Under the pieces are notes generated by a model that worked only from the letters and a program-made list of their open reading frames with translations, searched no databases and was not told the origin of the DNA. Source: Ephydatia muelleri (lineage: Eukaryota; Porifera; Demospongiae; Spongillida; Spongillidae). From it: a stretch of DNA of 64,000 nucleotides. The position numbers and the translations under genes were made by a program. This document shows, piece by piece, positions 12,057-23,884 of the stretch. Location: positions 4,208,280 through 4,272,279 of the forward strand of contig JABACO010000001.1 in the NCBI GenBank assembly GCA_013339895.1, written 5' to 3'. Positions within the stretch are counted from its first letter, which is position 1. The number at the start of each line of letters is the position of its first letter.

Positions 12057-15000
12057 TTAAAGATTTTGTAATGCAGTTATCAGTGTTGACCAAGTCACAG
12101 GTTTCATACCCTTTCCATCAAGCCATCTTTGAAGTATGGCCGTATTGATTCGTTCAGCTTTCCAGTGATGTTCTTCTGCTAATGCATCCACAAAGATTCC
12201 ATTACTGTCTTCCAGTAGGAATATTCCAAACTTTAAATAATTAGTTCCAATCTGCTCAGCAATGTTCACTTTCTTGCATGAGAAGGATATTAACTCGCAC
12301 AAAGTGGGTGTTCCTGGACAAAGGTATTCATTATTAAGGTGAAAGAAAAATCCTATGCAGGTAATTATTACCTACACGTGGCCTCCATACACACCTTGTA
12401 CTAGTGGCACTTCATACGCATCATATCCCCCTACACACAAGATTTTTTATTACCTTGCAACTCCACTACTTTGCCTATCCACTCTGACAATAGCTGGGAT
12501 GATGGAGCTGCAAGAAAATAAGGATTAAAATGTCTTATAAGTGTGTATTCAATACTGATACATTAGTAGAAAAATTTAATCTATTAATTCATGCTCTTCA
12601 AACTCGATCCATGCATAAATTTATTTTAAACAGTGCTGCAAATAAGCAGATTTGAGGGAGACGCTTCAGCTTTTGTCTATTCGAAATCAACAACGTGCAG
12701 GTTGGATTGAACTGTCAAAGAGATTGAGTGGAGGAAGATTGGCAGATCGAAGCTCAAGGTTTTTCTTGAATGTATTTGGGTGTAATAGATCAACGATGAT
12801 GCAAACATGTATTGTGACAAAATGACAATTAACCCGTCAATTTACGCTTACCTTCTAACAGTGCTTGGACAGCCAGCTCCATAAATGGCTGGGAAGAAGA
12901 GGAGACCAATGGAGGAAACACTGAAAACAAAGGACATATTAGAAGCATAAAGTTGCACCTCTGAACTGCTCAACCTGTAACAAGCTGTAAGAGACATGGC
13001 TCTATCTTCATCCATTCTTCTATCATGGCATACTTCTGATGATTTACGTCAACAATGCGCTTATCCCCTTCGAAAAGGGCCTTCTTTAATGAGGACAGCT
13101 CTATCCTTGTGTCATGAGAGTGGTCTGAGCTGGCTTCAGGAGGACAGGCAATTATTTCCAACACTTCTAAATGTGGACAGAATTCTTGACATGATTTCCT
13201 AATGGCTTCAAGAACAGAGTGTACTAGTTCTAGGTACTTTGGATCAGTTTTGTCAGGGGAGGACATAACCAAGGAGAGGGACTGGAATGTTTCACTCATC
13301 TCAACAATGGTAGTCACCCCTGTCTCACTAAGCCATTTTATACCTCTGCTCCACACATCACAGCTGTGAATGTGGTAAGAGGCTATGGTTGAGGCCTGTA
13401 CTGCAGGTAAAGCAAACTCAGAGGGCAGTCTACAAAGAAGGACATGAAGAAAACGTGTCGTGAAGAAATGATTAGTACACTTGACAATCATGAACCAATC
13501 AAAACTATTAATGAAAACTGTGTCACTAATTGGCCTATCAACACTGACAAGAGCTGGGAAGAAGAGAAAGAGACCAAGGTCTGAGCTGGTTGAACCTTCT
13601 GGTGCCATACTGGTGTCTGCAACTTGGGATAGGTCTACTGCTTGACACAGCTCAAAGTGGATCATAAACTGAGTTATCATTTCGGCATTGTACTCTGGAA
13701 ATATTTTTTTAATAACTGATCTGGGCACTATTCCAGCATTGTTAGCTACAAGGATATACTCTTTTTGAGATGGATCAGCAAACAAAGCTCCATTAACCTT
13801 CTTAAGGATACTCTCTTTGCAAAGGACTATCCAGCTATTGAGTGGGTCTTCAGATGGGATGAAGAGAATCAAACCCTTTTCTGATAAAATCTCTAGAATT
13901 GGGGTAATTTTAGTGCTATCAGGGTGAATGAGTTCATCCTGATCAACCTTAATATATTCAATTAGATCAGAGAAGGCTATAGCAACCATATCAGGATCAG
14001 GTAGCTTCTCTTTCAAGAAGGCAAGCATCATGTGACACATCATGGAAATGGGAGGAGAGGTGCTGAATTTCCACATAATACAACCTTTCCATAGGAATCA
14101 GCGGGAAAGTCATTGCATGTTTTTATCATTTCATTGAACACACCAAGGGATTTGTACCCAGCAACCATCATGGCAGTAGATCCATGATTATTCTTAATGT
14201 TGATATCGATGCCAGGATGGGAGAGAAGTGCTCTTACACACCTTGACTTATCTTTCCTTGCAGCCACATATAGAGCAGTATTACCAAACTGGTGTTTAAA
14301 AGAAAAACGCATTGCACCAGTTGAACATGTATAGCCCTATGCAGTACTCTAGTGTAATATAGAAGTCAATCTACTAACACATCATTGGGAAAAGTATAGC
14401 CCTTCTCTCCTAGGTGCCAGAAGGCTAACCAGTAACCAATATGGCCTGATGTAGAACTGTACTCACCTCATCCTGATGATTGACCTGTGCACCTCTATCC
14501 AGAAACAATTGCACGCACTCAGTATGCCCAGTTAGCGATGCCATGATTAATGGAGTCCATCCATCCTGTAAAGATATGAGTTCACATACTAGGAATCGTA
14601 GAAAGTATATTGACAATGCAGTTAGCCTCATCTTTTGCATTGATGCATGCAGAAAATGAGGAGCCATAGGGGCTTTGGCCTCCTGCCTCCCCCTTCTGTC
14701 CAATCATACACTTGCACACACATACACACAGTCAATACATTTTAAATCTATAATGTCTACACATCACAAATGGTCCAGCATGCCTGTTTGTATGTGAACA
14801 GAAGATAACAGTACTAATGTACTCTCAACATAAGTAAATATCTGACGGCAACTGCCCCAGTATTCTCTCAAACTGCACTCACCTTGTCCTGATGATTGAT
14901 CTGTGCACCTCTATCCAGAAGCAGCTGAGCACACTCAACATGGCCCTCTGACGATGCCTCCATCAGTGGAGTCTGGCCATACTGTGATGATAGAACTATA

Positions 15001-15395
15001 CTGATCACATCTAGTTGCATCATGGCAACAATCCCAATGGCCAGATCAAGTAATATTTGCAGCAATACTACTGGATGGTATGTTGATGCCTCTAGAGATA
15101 GTATAGTAATGGAGGTAGTTGATAGGCAGACTATGAGACTGAATGGTTGCTTTCCCAAGACCACCCCTGTATATACATGCACAGTAGTGCAGGCATGCAA
15201 ACACTACGTTGTGGGACTTCTTATGCAACGTACTATTGTAGGATGGGTATGGCTGGAATGTGTCATCGCGTAATTAGAACACAGCTTCTTTCTCACCTGA
15301 TTTGTGGCATCAATCTTTGTACCATGATCGAGAAGTGTGATGACATCATCCAGGTAGCCATTCCATGCTGCATCTCTTAGCGCCTTCTCGCGCAT
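12057..15395 (-). CDS. Ankyrin-COR-Death protein with the Roc GTPase missing
   Basis: Exons on the minus strand: 15297-15395, 14883-14981, 14467-14565, 12975-14288 and 12057-12313. The first three are 99 bp, phase 0, one ANK repeat each; exon 1 opens with ATG (MREKALRDAAWNGYLDDV). The large exon begins with two more ANK repeats, then SYGKVVLCGNS. That resembles the first strand and P-loop start of a Roc GTPase, but no GKS/GKT follows. The sequence moves at once, in another frame, to a COR-like domain: ISMMCHMMLAFLKEK, ILSEKGLILFI, GIVPRSVIKKIFPEYNAEM, LFFPALVS. The last exon is Death-like (AEQIGTNYLKFGIFLLED ... WSTLITALQNL, stop). Such proteins are cytoplasmic signalling switches or receptors. 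Either a deletion has fused P-loop to COR and broken the frame, or a 77-bp intron (14008-14084) rescues it. Confidence 0.65.
12454..12507 (-). other. Possible 54-bp optional exon, COR-derived
   Basis: Flanked by TGCAG and GTAATA and symmetric in phase, so it could be included (APSSQLLSEWIGKVVELQ) or skipped without frame change. The DNA CCCAGCTATTGTCAGAGTGG resembles CCCAGCTCTTGTCAGTGTTG near 13530-13560 of the large exon. A direct join of the large exon to the Death exon is also in frame, so inclusion is unproven. Confidence 0.35.
12852..12919 (-). pseudogene. Exon-like relic in the last intron of the ANK-COR-Death gene
   Basis: This has an acceptor (TTTTCAG) and a donor (GTAAGC), but its 68-bp length and open frame do not join in phase with the preceding exon end at 12975. 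Its DNA (GGTCTCTCTTCTTCCCAGC) resembles the GLFLFFPALVS part of the large exon near 13555-13590. It is probably a decayed partial duplicate of COR coding sequence. Confidence 0.4.
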
Positions 15396-16713
15396 CTACG
15401 GTGATGCAACGGATAGTGACTTCTTCCTATTCTTGTATGGGTTCCGCTATCGAAGCTTTACTTTTTAACTTAACTATTGAACTGACTTGCTGCAAACGAT
15501 CCGAGAAGCCCTAATCATTCTTATGCCAGCCAAAACACTCTGACGCAGAAAGAATTTGAATGCTATTTAAGGTTTCCTAAACAAGTTCTGGGGAAAAGTC
15601 CCCTTGTGGCAACAACTCAATTGCCAACATTTGCACAAATAAGTTACACAAATTTATATGGCAATACTAATATCACGACGATATCGGCGCCTAGTGGATT
15701 TCGTGGTGAAACTGCTATAATGCATATTCAGATAAGCACCACAATTCAGAATGCAATTTTGCTTAGGAACAATGTGCATATTCAGAAACAGCACCACAAT
15801 TCAGAATGCATTGTTTAGGAACAATGCGCAATTCCATAACTTGACACTGAAAAGATGGACACCATCAAGCGGTATTCAGTAATAGTCGTACTGTTATGAT
15901 GGTGGAAGACGTACTTTATGTACCTACAGTATAATGATTATCACTTGCCATGTCATACATGTTGCAGCGGTCACTTTTGGAATTACTTTCAACACCCCCA
16001 TTTTGATACGGCCTGCTGGGAAAGTTTAACAGATTACAATGAAACAGGTTTGGGGGGGGGGGGGGGGGGGGGGTTGGAAATCAGAGTTCGGAGCATATAC
16101 GAGCACGCACGCCACAAGCCTTTGTCGTATACTTCCATGCAAAAACGATACAATTTTTCCTCCATGTATTGTAATGTAGTCTAGGCTCTTCGCATCCCAA
16201 TGGTCCGTCCGCGCAGGTCATACTCTTTTGTATACGCTTAGATGCATGCTGTCGTTTATTGTTTGGTACTCGTGAATCCCAGGAACCGTGTTGCGTGTTG
16301 CGTGTTGCTTGCGAGCAACAGGAAGCAAGCGGTTTAGGATACACATTGCGCAACACTGTTACAGAATGAATGGCCGCCTTCAGTCCATATCTCTAATGTT
16401 GGTTTTGACGCATAGTCGTTTAATAGTCGTAATCCCCATTGACTTCTCTAGCGACAAATTATCTTTTGCTCGTTAATGAAAGCGTTTAACTTATCCTTAC
16501 AATGCACGCATACTCTCTCGACTGCACACCAATATCAGCAATTCACATTAATATGCATCAAAATTGCCAAATGGCACCTAGCCGTATGGCAATAATAGAA
16601 TAGTACAGATAAACCTCAGAGCAATTTACAATCGTATTAGTCTGGAGACTAAACACAATGGTATTTATAGCGCGTATTGCCATGGGTCTTGTTCCAAAAC
16701 TATACCACAGGTC

Positions 16714-16739
16714 GACTTCCGCAATTGTTTGCGGAAGTC
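16714..16739. repeat. Small perfect stem-loop
   Basis: Two perfect 11-bp arms (GACTTCCGCAA and its complement) around a TTGT loop. No flanking gene or repeat explains it. Confidence 0.8.
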
Positions 16740-17211
16740 TGGCTCTGATACAATAGAGCTGATCTCGATCTGTATACGGTCGTGGAACCATATTTACATG
16801 ATCTGGTCCTCTACACCCCCGACGGACAGCTAAAAACAAATTCGATCACGAACAAATTAAATATTCTACATGCATGCGACTGTCACACGCTCCTCTCGCG
16901 ACGGCAGTTTTCCAGCCCCCCCCCCCCCCCCCCCCATCCCCCCCCACACACATACATCATACACCCCTCCCATTTATTTTACGGACGATCCATTTCCGGC
17001 CGATCCATATCGGTACCAGCAATCGTCATGCTCCAAGTGAGTATGTTACGTAGAAGTTCTATTGCGGTCCCACATTTAACAATCGCCAACTTACCTCGTT
17101 GGACCAGAGAAACAGTCCGCTTTCCATAACTAAATTTTGGGGAGAGATAACGCGCATTCTGTTTTGGTAATCATTGTAATAAGGAATTAATGCCACACCC
17201 AAGCACGGGTT

Positions 17212-17290
17212 AGTTTTGTACCCAGACCGGTGGAAACCCACGTCCGTAATCCATCCGCAGCTGTTGAGATCAAGGTCTGGGTACGAAACT
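17212..17290. repeat. 79-bp inverted repeat with 17-bp arms
   Basis: The arms AGTTTTGTACCCAGACC and GGTCTGGGTACGAAACT pair with one mismatch around a 45-bp loop. It could be a very small MITE or its ends. No target-site duplication was seen. Confidence 0.7.
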
Positions 17291-18251
17291 ATGCACTGGT
17301 GATAATGATTCAATGGCGGCGAATGGTTTTCAAGCATTTAATTTTTTTTGTATGTGTCGCAACGAGAGCTAGCTGCGGGGAATAACTATAGAGATAGTTA
17401 CTAGCTTTTTAATTTCTAATCGTTATCAGGGGCGGAACTAGAGATAGGGGCGGTGCAATAACCAGAGGATAGGGGATGGGTGCGGGAGGGGCGTGGCCCT
17501 TCTGCTCCAGCTAGGGAGTATGGTGGAGCGATGCTTTTGAAGTTTCACATTATTCAGCGTCAGAAGTGGAATGAATTTTAATATTCTCTGCCGTATTAAA
17601 TCAAAACAGCTACGAAATATCAGACAGGCAAACTGAGCATGCGCACGTGCATTTGAATTTTAATTTTTGGTTGTAAATTTAAACTAAAAACAGAGTGTCG
17701 TTGAAAAAAAAAATCAATGTGGTCAGCAAATGTGGCGCTGTCGACACGGCGGTGTGCTCTCATTGAACGCGTGGAAAGTAGGCCCTCCGCCCCGAAAATT
17801 TGAAATGATATACGTGCCCCATAGCAACGAACCTGACAACTGATGTCCTTTAGAACCAGCTATGTTACTAAGTTCGTAAAACGCATTAACACTAAAAAGC
17901 CATACTAGAAGCGATAAACACCTCTGACCTTTATTTTAAGCATAAATCACGTGGCCTGACGTTGTTGACTGTCAGCTCTGGCGCTTCGAAAGCAACTGAC
18001 TTACAAACGGTGATCGCCGACCTCGTGTGTTCAAACAAAGATAACGACGCTCAGGAACCGAGACAGAACAGACCCAAACAATCACGGTACAGTGAATAGA
18101 ATGCTCTATCTGTTTTAGTACAAGCTAACGGTGACGCATTTTCTGAAGTAGTTTTCAAGCCTTTAGAAAATCCGCCATTTTGGCGTATTTTGGGGGTTAT
18201 TTTGGGGGTTGGAATTGTTGCAGGTATTTAACAGAATGTCATCTCACGTTT

Positions 18252-18259
18252 CTCCTGGT
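18252..18259. repeat. Target-site duplication of the Merlin element, left copy
   Basis: CTCCTGGT stands directly outside the left terminal repeat and again at 19570-19577 outside the right one. Eight bp is the usual Merlin target-site length. Confidence 0.9.
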
Positions 18260-19569
18260 GGGTATCTTTCGGAATTCCCCCCCACATTCCGTAAATTTCC
18301 GTACACTTCAATTATTCAATCAATCGATGTTTAACACCTCGTTTTAAGTATAAACACCTTGTAATCACTTGTACTACAAAGGATATTGTTCCGCTATATG
18401 CCCAACAAGGTTACAGAATGCTGTTGGACCACCAAAGCGTCGTCTCCACATAAATTCAGGCAGATATGTTGGAAACAAATCTGCATTTCTTCCAGCGTGT
18501 TCTTCTCGTAGCATCCGTTTCCAAGATGCCCACATAGATTCAACATTCTGGGTGTGTGCCCCTGTTGCTGGGTCAACGAAATGCAGGGAGTGGTTAACGG
18601 TGTTATGCTGACATCCTGTTGTGGTAGCCAGCTGGGAGTAAGCTCGCCATTCGTCTGAATACACAATACTTCCAGGCCGAATGTAAGTTGAAATAATGGG
18701 TAGCAGCGTTGCTGCATCCCGTTGCTGAACTTCCACAAGGAAACATTCACCAGTTCCTCGTTCAGTACCCCCAAAGACCCAGTGGCCATCAACTGCGTGC
18801 CCTCTATTGTACTTTCGCCTCCCGAATTTGCTTTCGTCAATCTCGACTTCAACATTTACGCCACCAATAACTGCCGGATGATCTATAAAATATTGCGCGC
18901 ACACATCTCTAGCGAAGTTGTACCAGTCAACTGCAGTAGATGAAGAAATCTATATAGAGGTGATGGTTATAAACCACACTTTGGTATCTAAACTGAAGCA
19001 TGTACCTCCACTTCTGCCATCATTTTGTTAAGTGGAGTCTTTGTTGATCACAAGTGCAAAATTCTTAGTATTTTTTTAAACTCCAGATTGCTGCCTATAC
19101 CGCCAATATGAAGATGTAGTACATGACACAAAGATCATCAAAAGATATACCTTCAAAAAAAGTTCCCTTTCGTAACGACACTTCTTTGCGGCACCCCCTA
19201 CGCGGGCATCTCCACATCGCCCCTTCCTTCCCAGCCTTCCGTCTTTCCACAAGGTGCATACTTCTTCCGCAGGAGCATGTATGTTCAGATCTGAGCAGCT
19301 TTACTTTTTGGCACCACCCTACTGTAGCTTCTTCATTGCACGTTTCCTCACACAAGGCGCTGAATGACATAGGTCCCAACAAAGGTATCGGTAACGCAGC
19401 CTGAGCCATAACGCACGCTATACTCATCGGTTTGTGGCATCTTACAATATATAATGACCCTTATTCATATGGATTGTGGTATTGTTCATATTGTTAACAA
19501 GGTGTTAATGAGGTGTGGATGTAATGATTCTAGTATACGGAATGTGGGGGGGAATTCCGAAAGATACCC
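18260..19569 (-). mobile_element. Merlin DNA transposon, apparently whole
   Basis: A 1310-bp element with perfect 34-bp terminal inverted repeats (18260-18293 and 19536-19569, outer end GGGTATCTTTCGG). It is flanked by the 8-bp duplication CTCCTGGT and carries one two-exon transposase gene on the minus strand. Perfect termini, intact duplication and open coding sequence indicate a recent insertion. Merlin elements are related to bacterial IS1016 and move by cut and paste. Confidence 0.92.
18374..19427 (-). CDS. Merlin transposase (IS1016-type DDE)
   Basis: Exon 1 is 19101-19427 and exon 2 is 18374-18949, joined in phase 0 across a 151-bp GT-AG intron, giving 300 residues. The N-terminal third carries a zinc ribbon (CSCGRSMHLVERR ... 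WRCPRRGCRKEVSLRKGTFF), as in IS1016/Merlin transposases. The core has the DDE residues in order: EIDESKFGRRKYNRG, IVYSDEWRAYSQL and HTQNVESMWASWKRML. The exon 2 start reads SSSTAVDWYNFARDV, the usual sequence before the core. The stop lies inside the left terminal repeat region of the element. No break is seen, so the enzyme may be functional. Confidence 0.88.
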
Positions 19570-19745
19570 CTCCTGGTATTAAATACTTGAAAGTGAGCTG
19601 CATTACACAGCTATATATTTTTTACTCTCTTAGCTGGAGGGGGATGGCAGCTATCAGTTGTGGTTCAAGGCTTAATAGATGTTCTTTAACTGTGCACAGC
19701 AGATTGGAGCAAATACCAAGCCAAGTCTATTAAACTTGGCATGAA

Positions 19746-20215
19746 TCAATTCAGCCCCCTGCTCTCCCAAAAGGCTGATCGAAGCCAGCATGGTAGGTAT
19801 TTGCCTACTTCATGATCCTCCATGAGATGCATTTTAATGGGGACTGTTGCTTCAGGATATGGTAAAAGACCATCAACCTTGAATAGCCTTGCATGGAATC
19901 CACCTTCACTGGCTGGTATAAACTCTTCATGCCAGGTAAGCCTGCCAGCACTGCAACCGAAGTAAGAGTATTTGTATTCACTCTTACCTTTCAATTTCAT
20001 TTAAGAAGTGGACAACCTTATCTACCAGATGGGGAATGTGATTTCATCTCCACCTGAAGGAAGTGGAAATGTAAAGGAGGCAACTTTCCCTTTCCTTTGA
20101 GATTATCCCCCACAATGTGGCTGGAGATGCGACACATCCTTTCCTCACCAGCCAGATGAATCCCTGATGATTTCAGCCACCTGAAAATCAGTGAGTTACC
20201 TTTGCTGCATTGCAT
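19746..20215 (-). pseudogene. Unrecognised exon-like fragments
   Basis: Two open stretches on the minus strand in different frames: 20018-20215 (WLKSSGIHLAGEERMCRISS) and 19746-20000 (YFGCSAGRLTWHEEFIPASE). Protein-like composition and an acceptor-like TTTTCAG before the first suggest former coding sequence. No clean splicing joins them and no family was recognised. They could be a decayed host gene or transposon cargo. Confidence 0.3.
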
Positions 20216-20545
20216 TATGATATCATATCATCTTAAAAGTCTGAATTTATTCCAAGGTATAGCAAGACCAGCTAGGATGGTCCACAATGCCACGTTAAAA
20301 GTAGTGGAAAATGCTTAAAAAACTTGTAGAAATTCAAGGACTTCAGTTGGGCATTTATAATTAAAGTGGCAATGTATGGTGTACACGTACTTGTTGTACA
20401 TGCATATTGCAGTTGATATCATGTTATGCAATAATCTTTTGAGCAGACCATGCATAGCTAGATGCTCACAAAACATCACATGGAAATAAATTCACAACTT
20501 CTGAACATGTACGACAACAATTTTCCATCATCCAAAATCTATATG

Positions 20546-21365
20546 TGGGACAGTGCCCGCGAAAAGGGACCTAGTGTATTTATATAAAACGATATAAAAT
20601 TTTGTTCATATAAAACTGATATAACTTCCGAACGGTACACGCCATTGACTTCCTATTTTCAACACTTCATACTACACCATTTCTCTACGGTAAAATACTT
20701 TTTGGGGTCTTGCACTTGCTCCGTGCCTGTATTGCAACGTCCGATACCCCACAAGGTATGAACCCGTCATAACTTTCGGCAGGAGTAATCAAATCGCTTC
20801 AAATTCGGTATGTAGATAGAGAGGTCCTATACCTATCGATTTGTTCTGTTCGTTAATTTTTATGCCATCTGTTACGGAGATACAGTTGAATAAACTACGT
20901 GCACGTTTTCCCGCTTGATTCGCGCCAATGTAATAATCCCCGCCTCCCCATACATTGAGCGGAGCGCAATTTGCCCAAATCATTGGCGCGAAACGAGCGC
21001 GAAAATGTGCACGTAGTTTGTTCAACTGTATCTCCGTAACGGATTGCATAAAAATTAACGAACAGAACAAATAGATAGGTATAGGACCTCTCTATCTACA
21101 TACCGAATTTGAAGCGATTTGATTACTCCTGCCGAAAGTTATGACGGGTTCATACCTTGTGGGGTATCGGACGTTGCAATACAGGCACGGAGCAAGTGCA
21201 AGACCCCAAAAAGTATTTTACCGTAGAGAAATGGTGTAGTATGAAGTGTTGAAAATAGGAAGTCAATGGCGTGTACCGTTCGGAAGTTATATCAGTTTTA
21301 TATGAACAAAATTTTATATCGTTTTATATAAATACACTAGGTCCCTTTTCGCGGGCACTGTCCCA
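20546..21365. mobile_element. Foldback element with two 385-bp arms
   Basis: The left arm 20546-20930 and right arm 20981-21365 are near-perfect inverted copies, separated by a 50-bp loop. The outer ends read TGGGACAGTGCCCGCG and its complement. Neither arm encodes a protein. A single related arm lies at 23885-24170. A TA step stands 2-3 bases outside each end, which might be a TA target duplication. It is a non-autonomous foldback or MITE; the transposase family is unknown. Confidence 0.9.
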
Positions 21366-23884
21366 TGTAGAGGTTTTATTTCATACTACAAATTGAAAGC
21401 ACATGCATGTTCACATAACAACATGTGTCTCTTAAAACAAACAACATAAAATATGATCTAAGAATGATGGCAGAGCACACCTCTCTTAAATAGCATTCTT
21501 CCCTGTCATAGTCCATATTGCGCTGGCAACTTAATGTCGAAGGATGCTATTGCAAATTCCAAGTACCATAATCATTTTGTATACACAAAAGCTGGAAGCT
21601 AGCAACATTATTAAACCACACCTCATAAGGTTTTCTAAGCAAATATTACATCAAATTAGCTTTTAAAAGGTACACAACAAGAGTCTATTCTAAAGCAAAG
21701 CATCCGTCAATATTTATGCACACACACACACACATGATCTGAAAACCAGCTAATAGGTTCACATCAACAAAACACTTTCTTAAAACCAGTCATCCTAATA
21801 ATCCAAAAATTCCATTACTGAATGCATGAAATGAAATAAATCAACCCTATCCTTACTTAAGCACACCATGATCTGGGAACTAGCTAACAGGCTTGCAAAG
21901 TAATACAATGAAAACGCAACCATTATAGTGGCTTGTCTAAGTTGTAATAAAAAAAAATGAAAATTGATCTGGGATGCCTTCTCTTTTAAATACAACTTAT
22001 CTAAAACTTTGCTGGAGGCATGAAACATTAGTCAGAAACCCAAGAATTTGTTAAATCGGATCGATAGTCTACCAACCAGCACATAAGCAACAGACACACT
22101 ATGATCAAGAATTAGTAATATGGTTAAACCAATGATGCAAAGCACACCTTTCTATAACACAAAAACCGTAACATTCCCCAACATCTTAAACCCGCAGGTG
22201 TATTTTTAAACAGAGATTACCTTAACCTTACTTTCAAAGAAACAATACACACAGCTAATAGCTCACAGTCTCCATGAGCACACAACCTTATTTTGAATGC
22301 AATACAGTGGTTTTCATACATATACCTCAACAGCATGCACAATCATTTTATGCAAATGCAAAGATTCATGTATTGAAAGCACACCCACCCACATTCCCAC
22401 ATACCCACATACCCACATATCTTGGTTCACATATAACCTGGGACTACATAACGCATTACCTAGCTCTCTTAAAATGCCAGTTTTCCTATGAAATCTAGTT
22501 GATGGTTAGACACAATTCAGAAAATAAGCACACCTGACACCAGTTGATCTTAAATCCAATCGTTGAAAACCTATCTGGTGGCTTGCATGCAACATTAGCT
22601 GGCGATTAAAAAAATAAATAAAACCTCATATCACAACTGAGCCCATCCATACACAAGCAGCAACACAAATCGATCTGCATGGGATGGACATTGAAAGTAA
22701 AGCACACCTTCTCTTAAAACAAATTATCTAAAACCTTACTGCAGGCTTGCAACATTTGTCAGTGCTTTAAAATAAAGTCTAACAGAACTAAGAGAATTTG
22801 TTAAAGAGATCGATGGTCTACACATTAACACATAATTAAGTAACAGCAAAACTACGATCTCAAAACTAGAAATATGGCTCGTACCCACCTTTCTCTACAA
22901 CTGCAACCTTTGCTATCATCTAAACCTGCAGGTGTATTTTAAGCAGAGACTACCTTTAATCTTACTTTACAGGAATAACACTCACAGCTAGAAGCTCACG
23001 TTACATTATAAATGAAAGCACCCCGTATGAAGCACATAGGTTTACAAAGCAAATACCTAGCATAACAGCATGCACAATTAACCACTTTACTGGATGGAGG
23101 CTTGAATGCTCACTGACCCTTCACATATGAATGGCATGAGGCTTTCCTTACAGCATTAGATTTAAATGGCACCCACATAACACAAGACTGAAGAGAATTC
23201 TTTGATTCAGCATATGAAGATCTTAGCTACGTAACTAGCTAAGAGACAAAATCAGATCTGCGCACAAATCACTGTGTGCTACTCGAGATGCGATGCTGCT
23301 CCGAGAGAGCTGTAATCTTATATTTGAGTTTTGCGTGTGTAATAACTTGCGCGTGCATGCATGTAAGTTTAACGTGCGTCTCCGTTTCCTAACTCACAGA
23401 ATGGCAAATTCATATCAGCCCGTAGTACCTGCCGCCCCTGTCTGTACGATTGTGGCACCACATTGGATGTAAACATGCATTAAAAAAAAAAAAGATCCGC
23501 CTCCGAATTGTATCACGTGATTGAGACTGGTATAAGTCTTAGGACGAGGTCGTGTGCGTACGAGAAGAGAAATAGGTAGCGGGTCGTATTTTTAGTTGTG
23601 AATGTGAAAAAAAATCCAATATGAACGAAGCTTCACAATCGATACGTGAACACATACGAACTTTCAAAATCAGTTAATTTATTGTGCTTATTAAAATTAA
23701 TTAATGTGGCTAATAATGTATCAATTAAAATGATGGAAATTTTTTTGAGGAAACCGACCAACTTAGTTTCAAGATTTTTTTTTCTTAATCCTATCAAAAG
23801 TTATTCCCGTTCAAAAGCGTTGCGTTCTTTCGTAGACACCCTGTATAAAAAGTTATAAAACTGCTTCACGTTTGAGTCGCTAAA
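21366..23884. other. AT-rich gene-poor region with an old direct duplication
   Basis: No gene was recognised. A diverged direct repeat of about 300 bp is present (about 21957-22270 and 22705-23005), sharing TTCTCTTxxAA, AGAATTTGTTAAA, GCAGGTGTATTTT and CACAGCTA blocks in the same order. A short CCCACATA tandem lies at 22383-22425. The inverted dispersed repeat of 23640-23862 is listed separately. Confidence 0.6.
23640..23862 (-). repeat. Dispersed repeat with GGGTGTCTACGAAAGAACGC end
   Basis: Read on the minus strand, it starts GGGTGTCTACGAAAGAACGC, continues TTTTGAACGGGAATAACTTT and stays homologous for about 200 bp to 48115-48300 on the plus strand. No coding potential was recognised. It abuts the solitary foldback arm. 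Confidence 0.7.

Larger units (their letters stand above)
15396..18251. other. Gene-poor upstream region of the ANK-COR-Death gene
   Basis: No exon was recognised. It holds direct repeats around 15733-15820 (CAGAATGCA ... TAGGAACAATG, twice), a 22-G run at 16052-16073, a C-tract at about 16918-16936, two small hairpins, and a GC-rich repeat near 17428-17530. The minus-strand promoter should lie close above 15395, but no clear core element was seen. Confidence 0.5.

Noticed and set aside
18165-18190. YY1-like CCGCCATTTTGG motif as a promoter
   Set aside because: A single short match with no downstream gene on either strand within reach; the nearest gene is the Merlin transposase.
20789-21070. 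93-codon open frame inside the foldback element
   Set aside because: It crosses the loop of a near-perfect palindrome. Its two ends encode mirror-related sequence and match no protein type.
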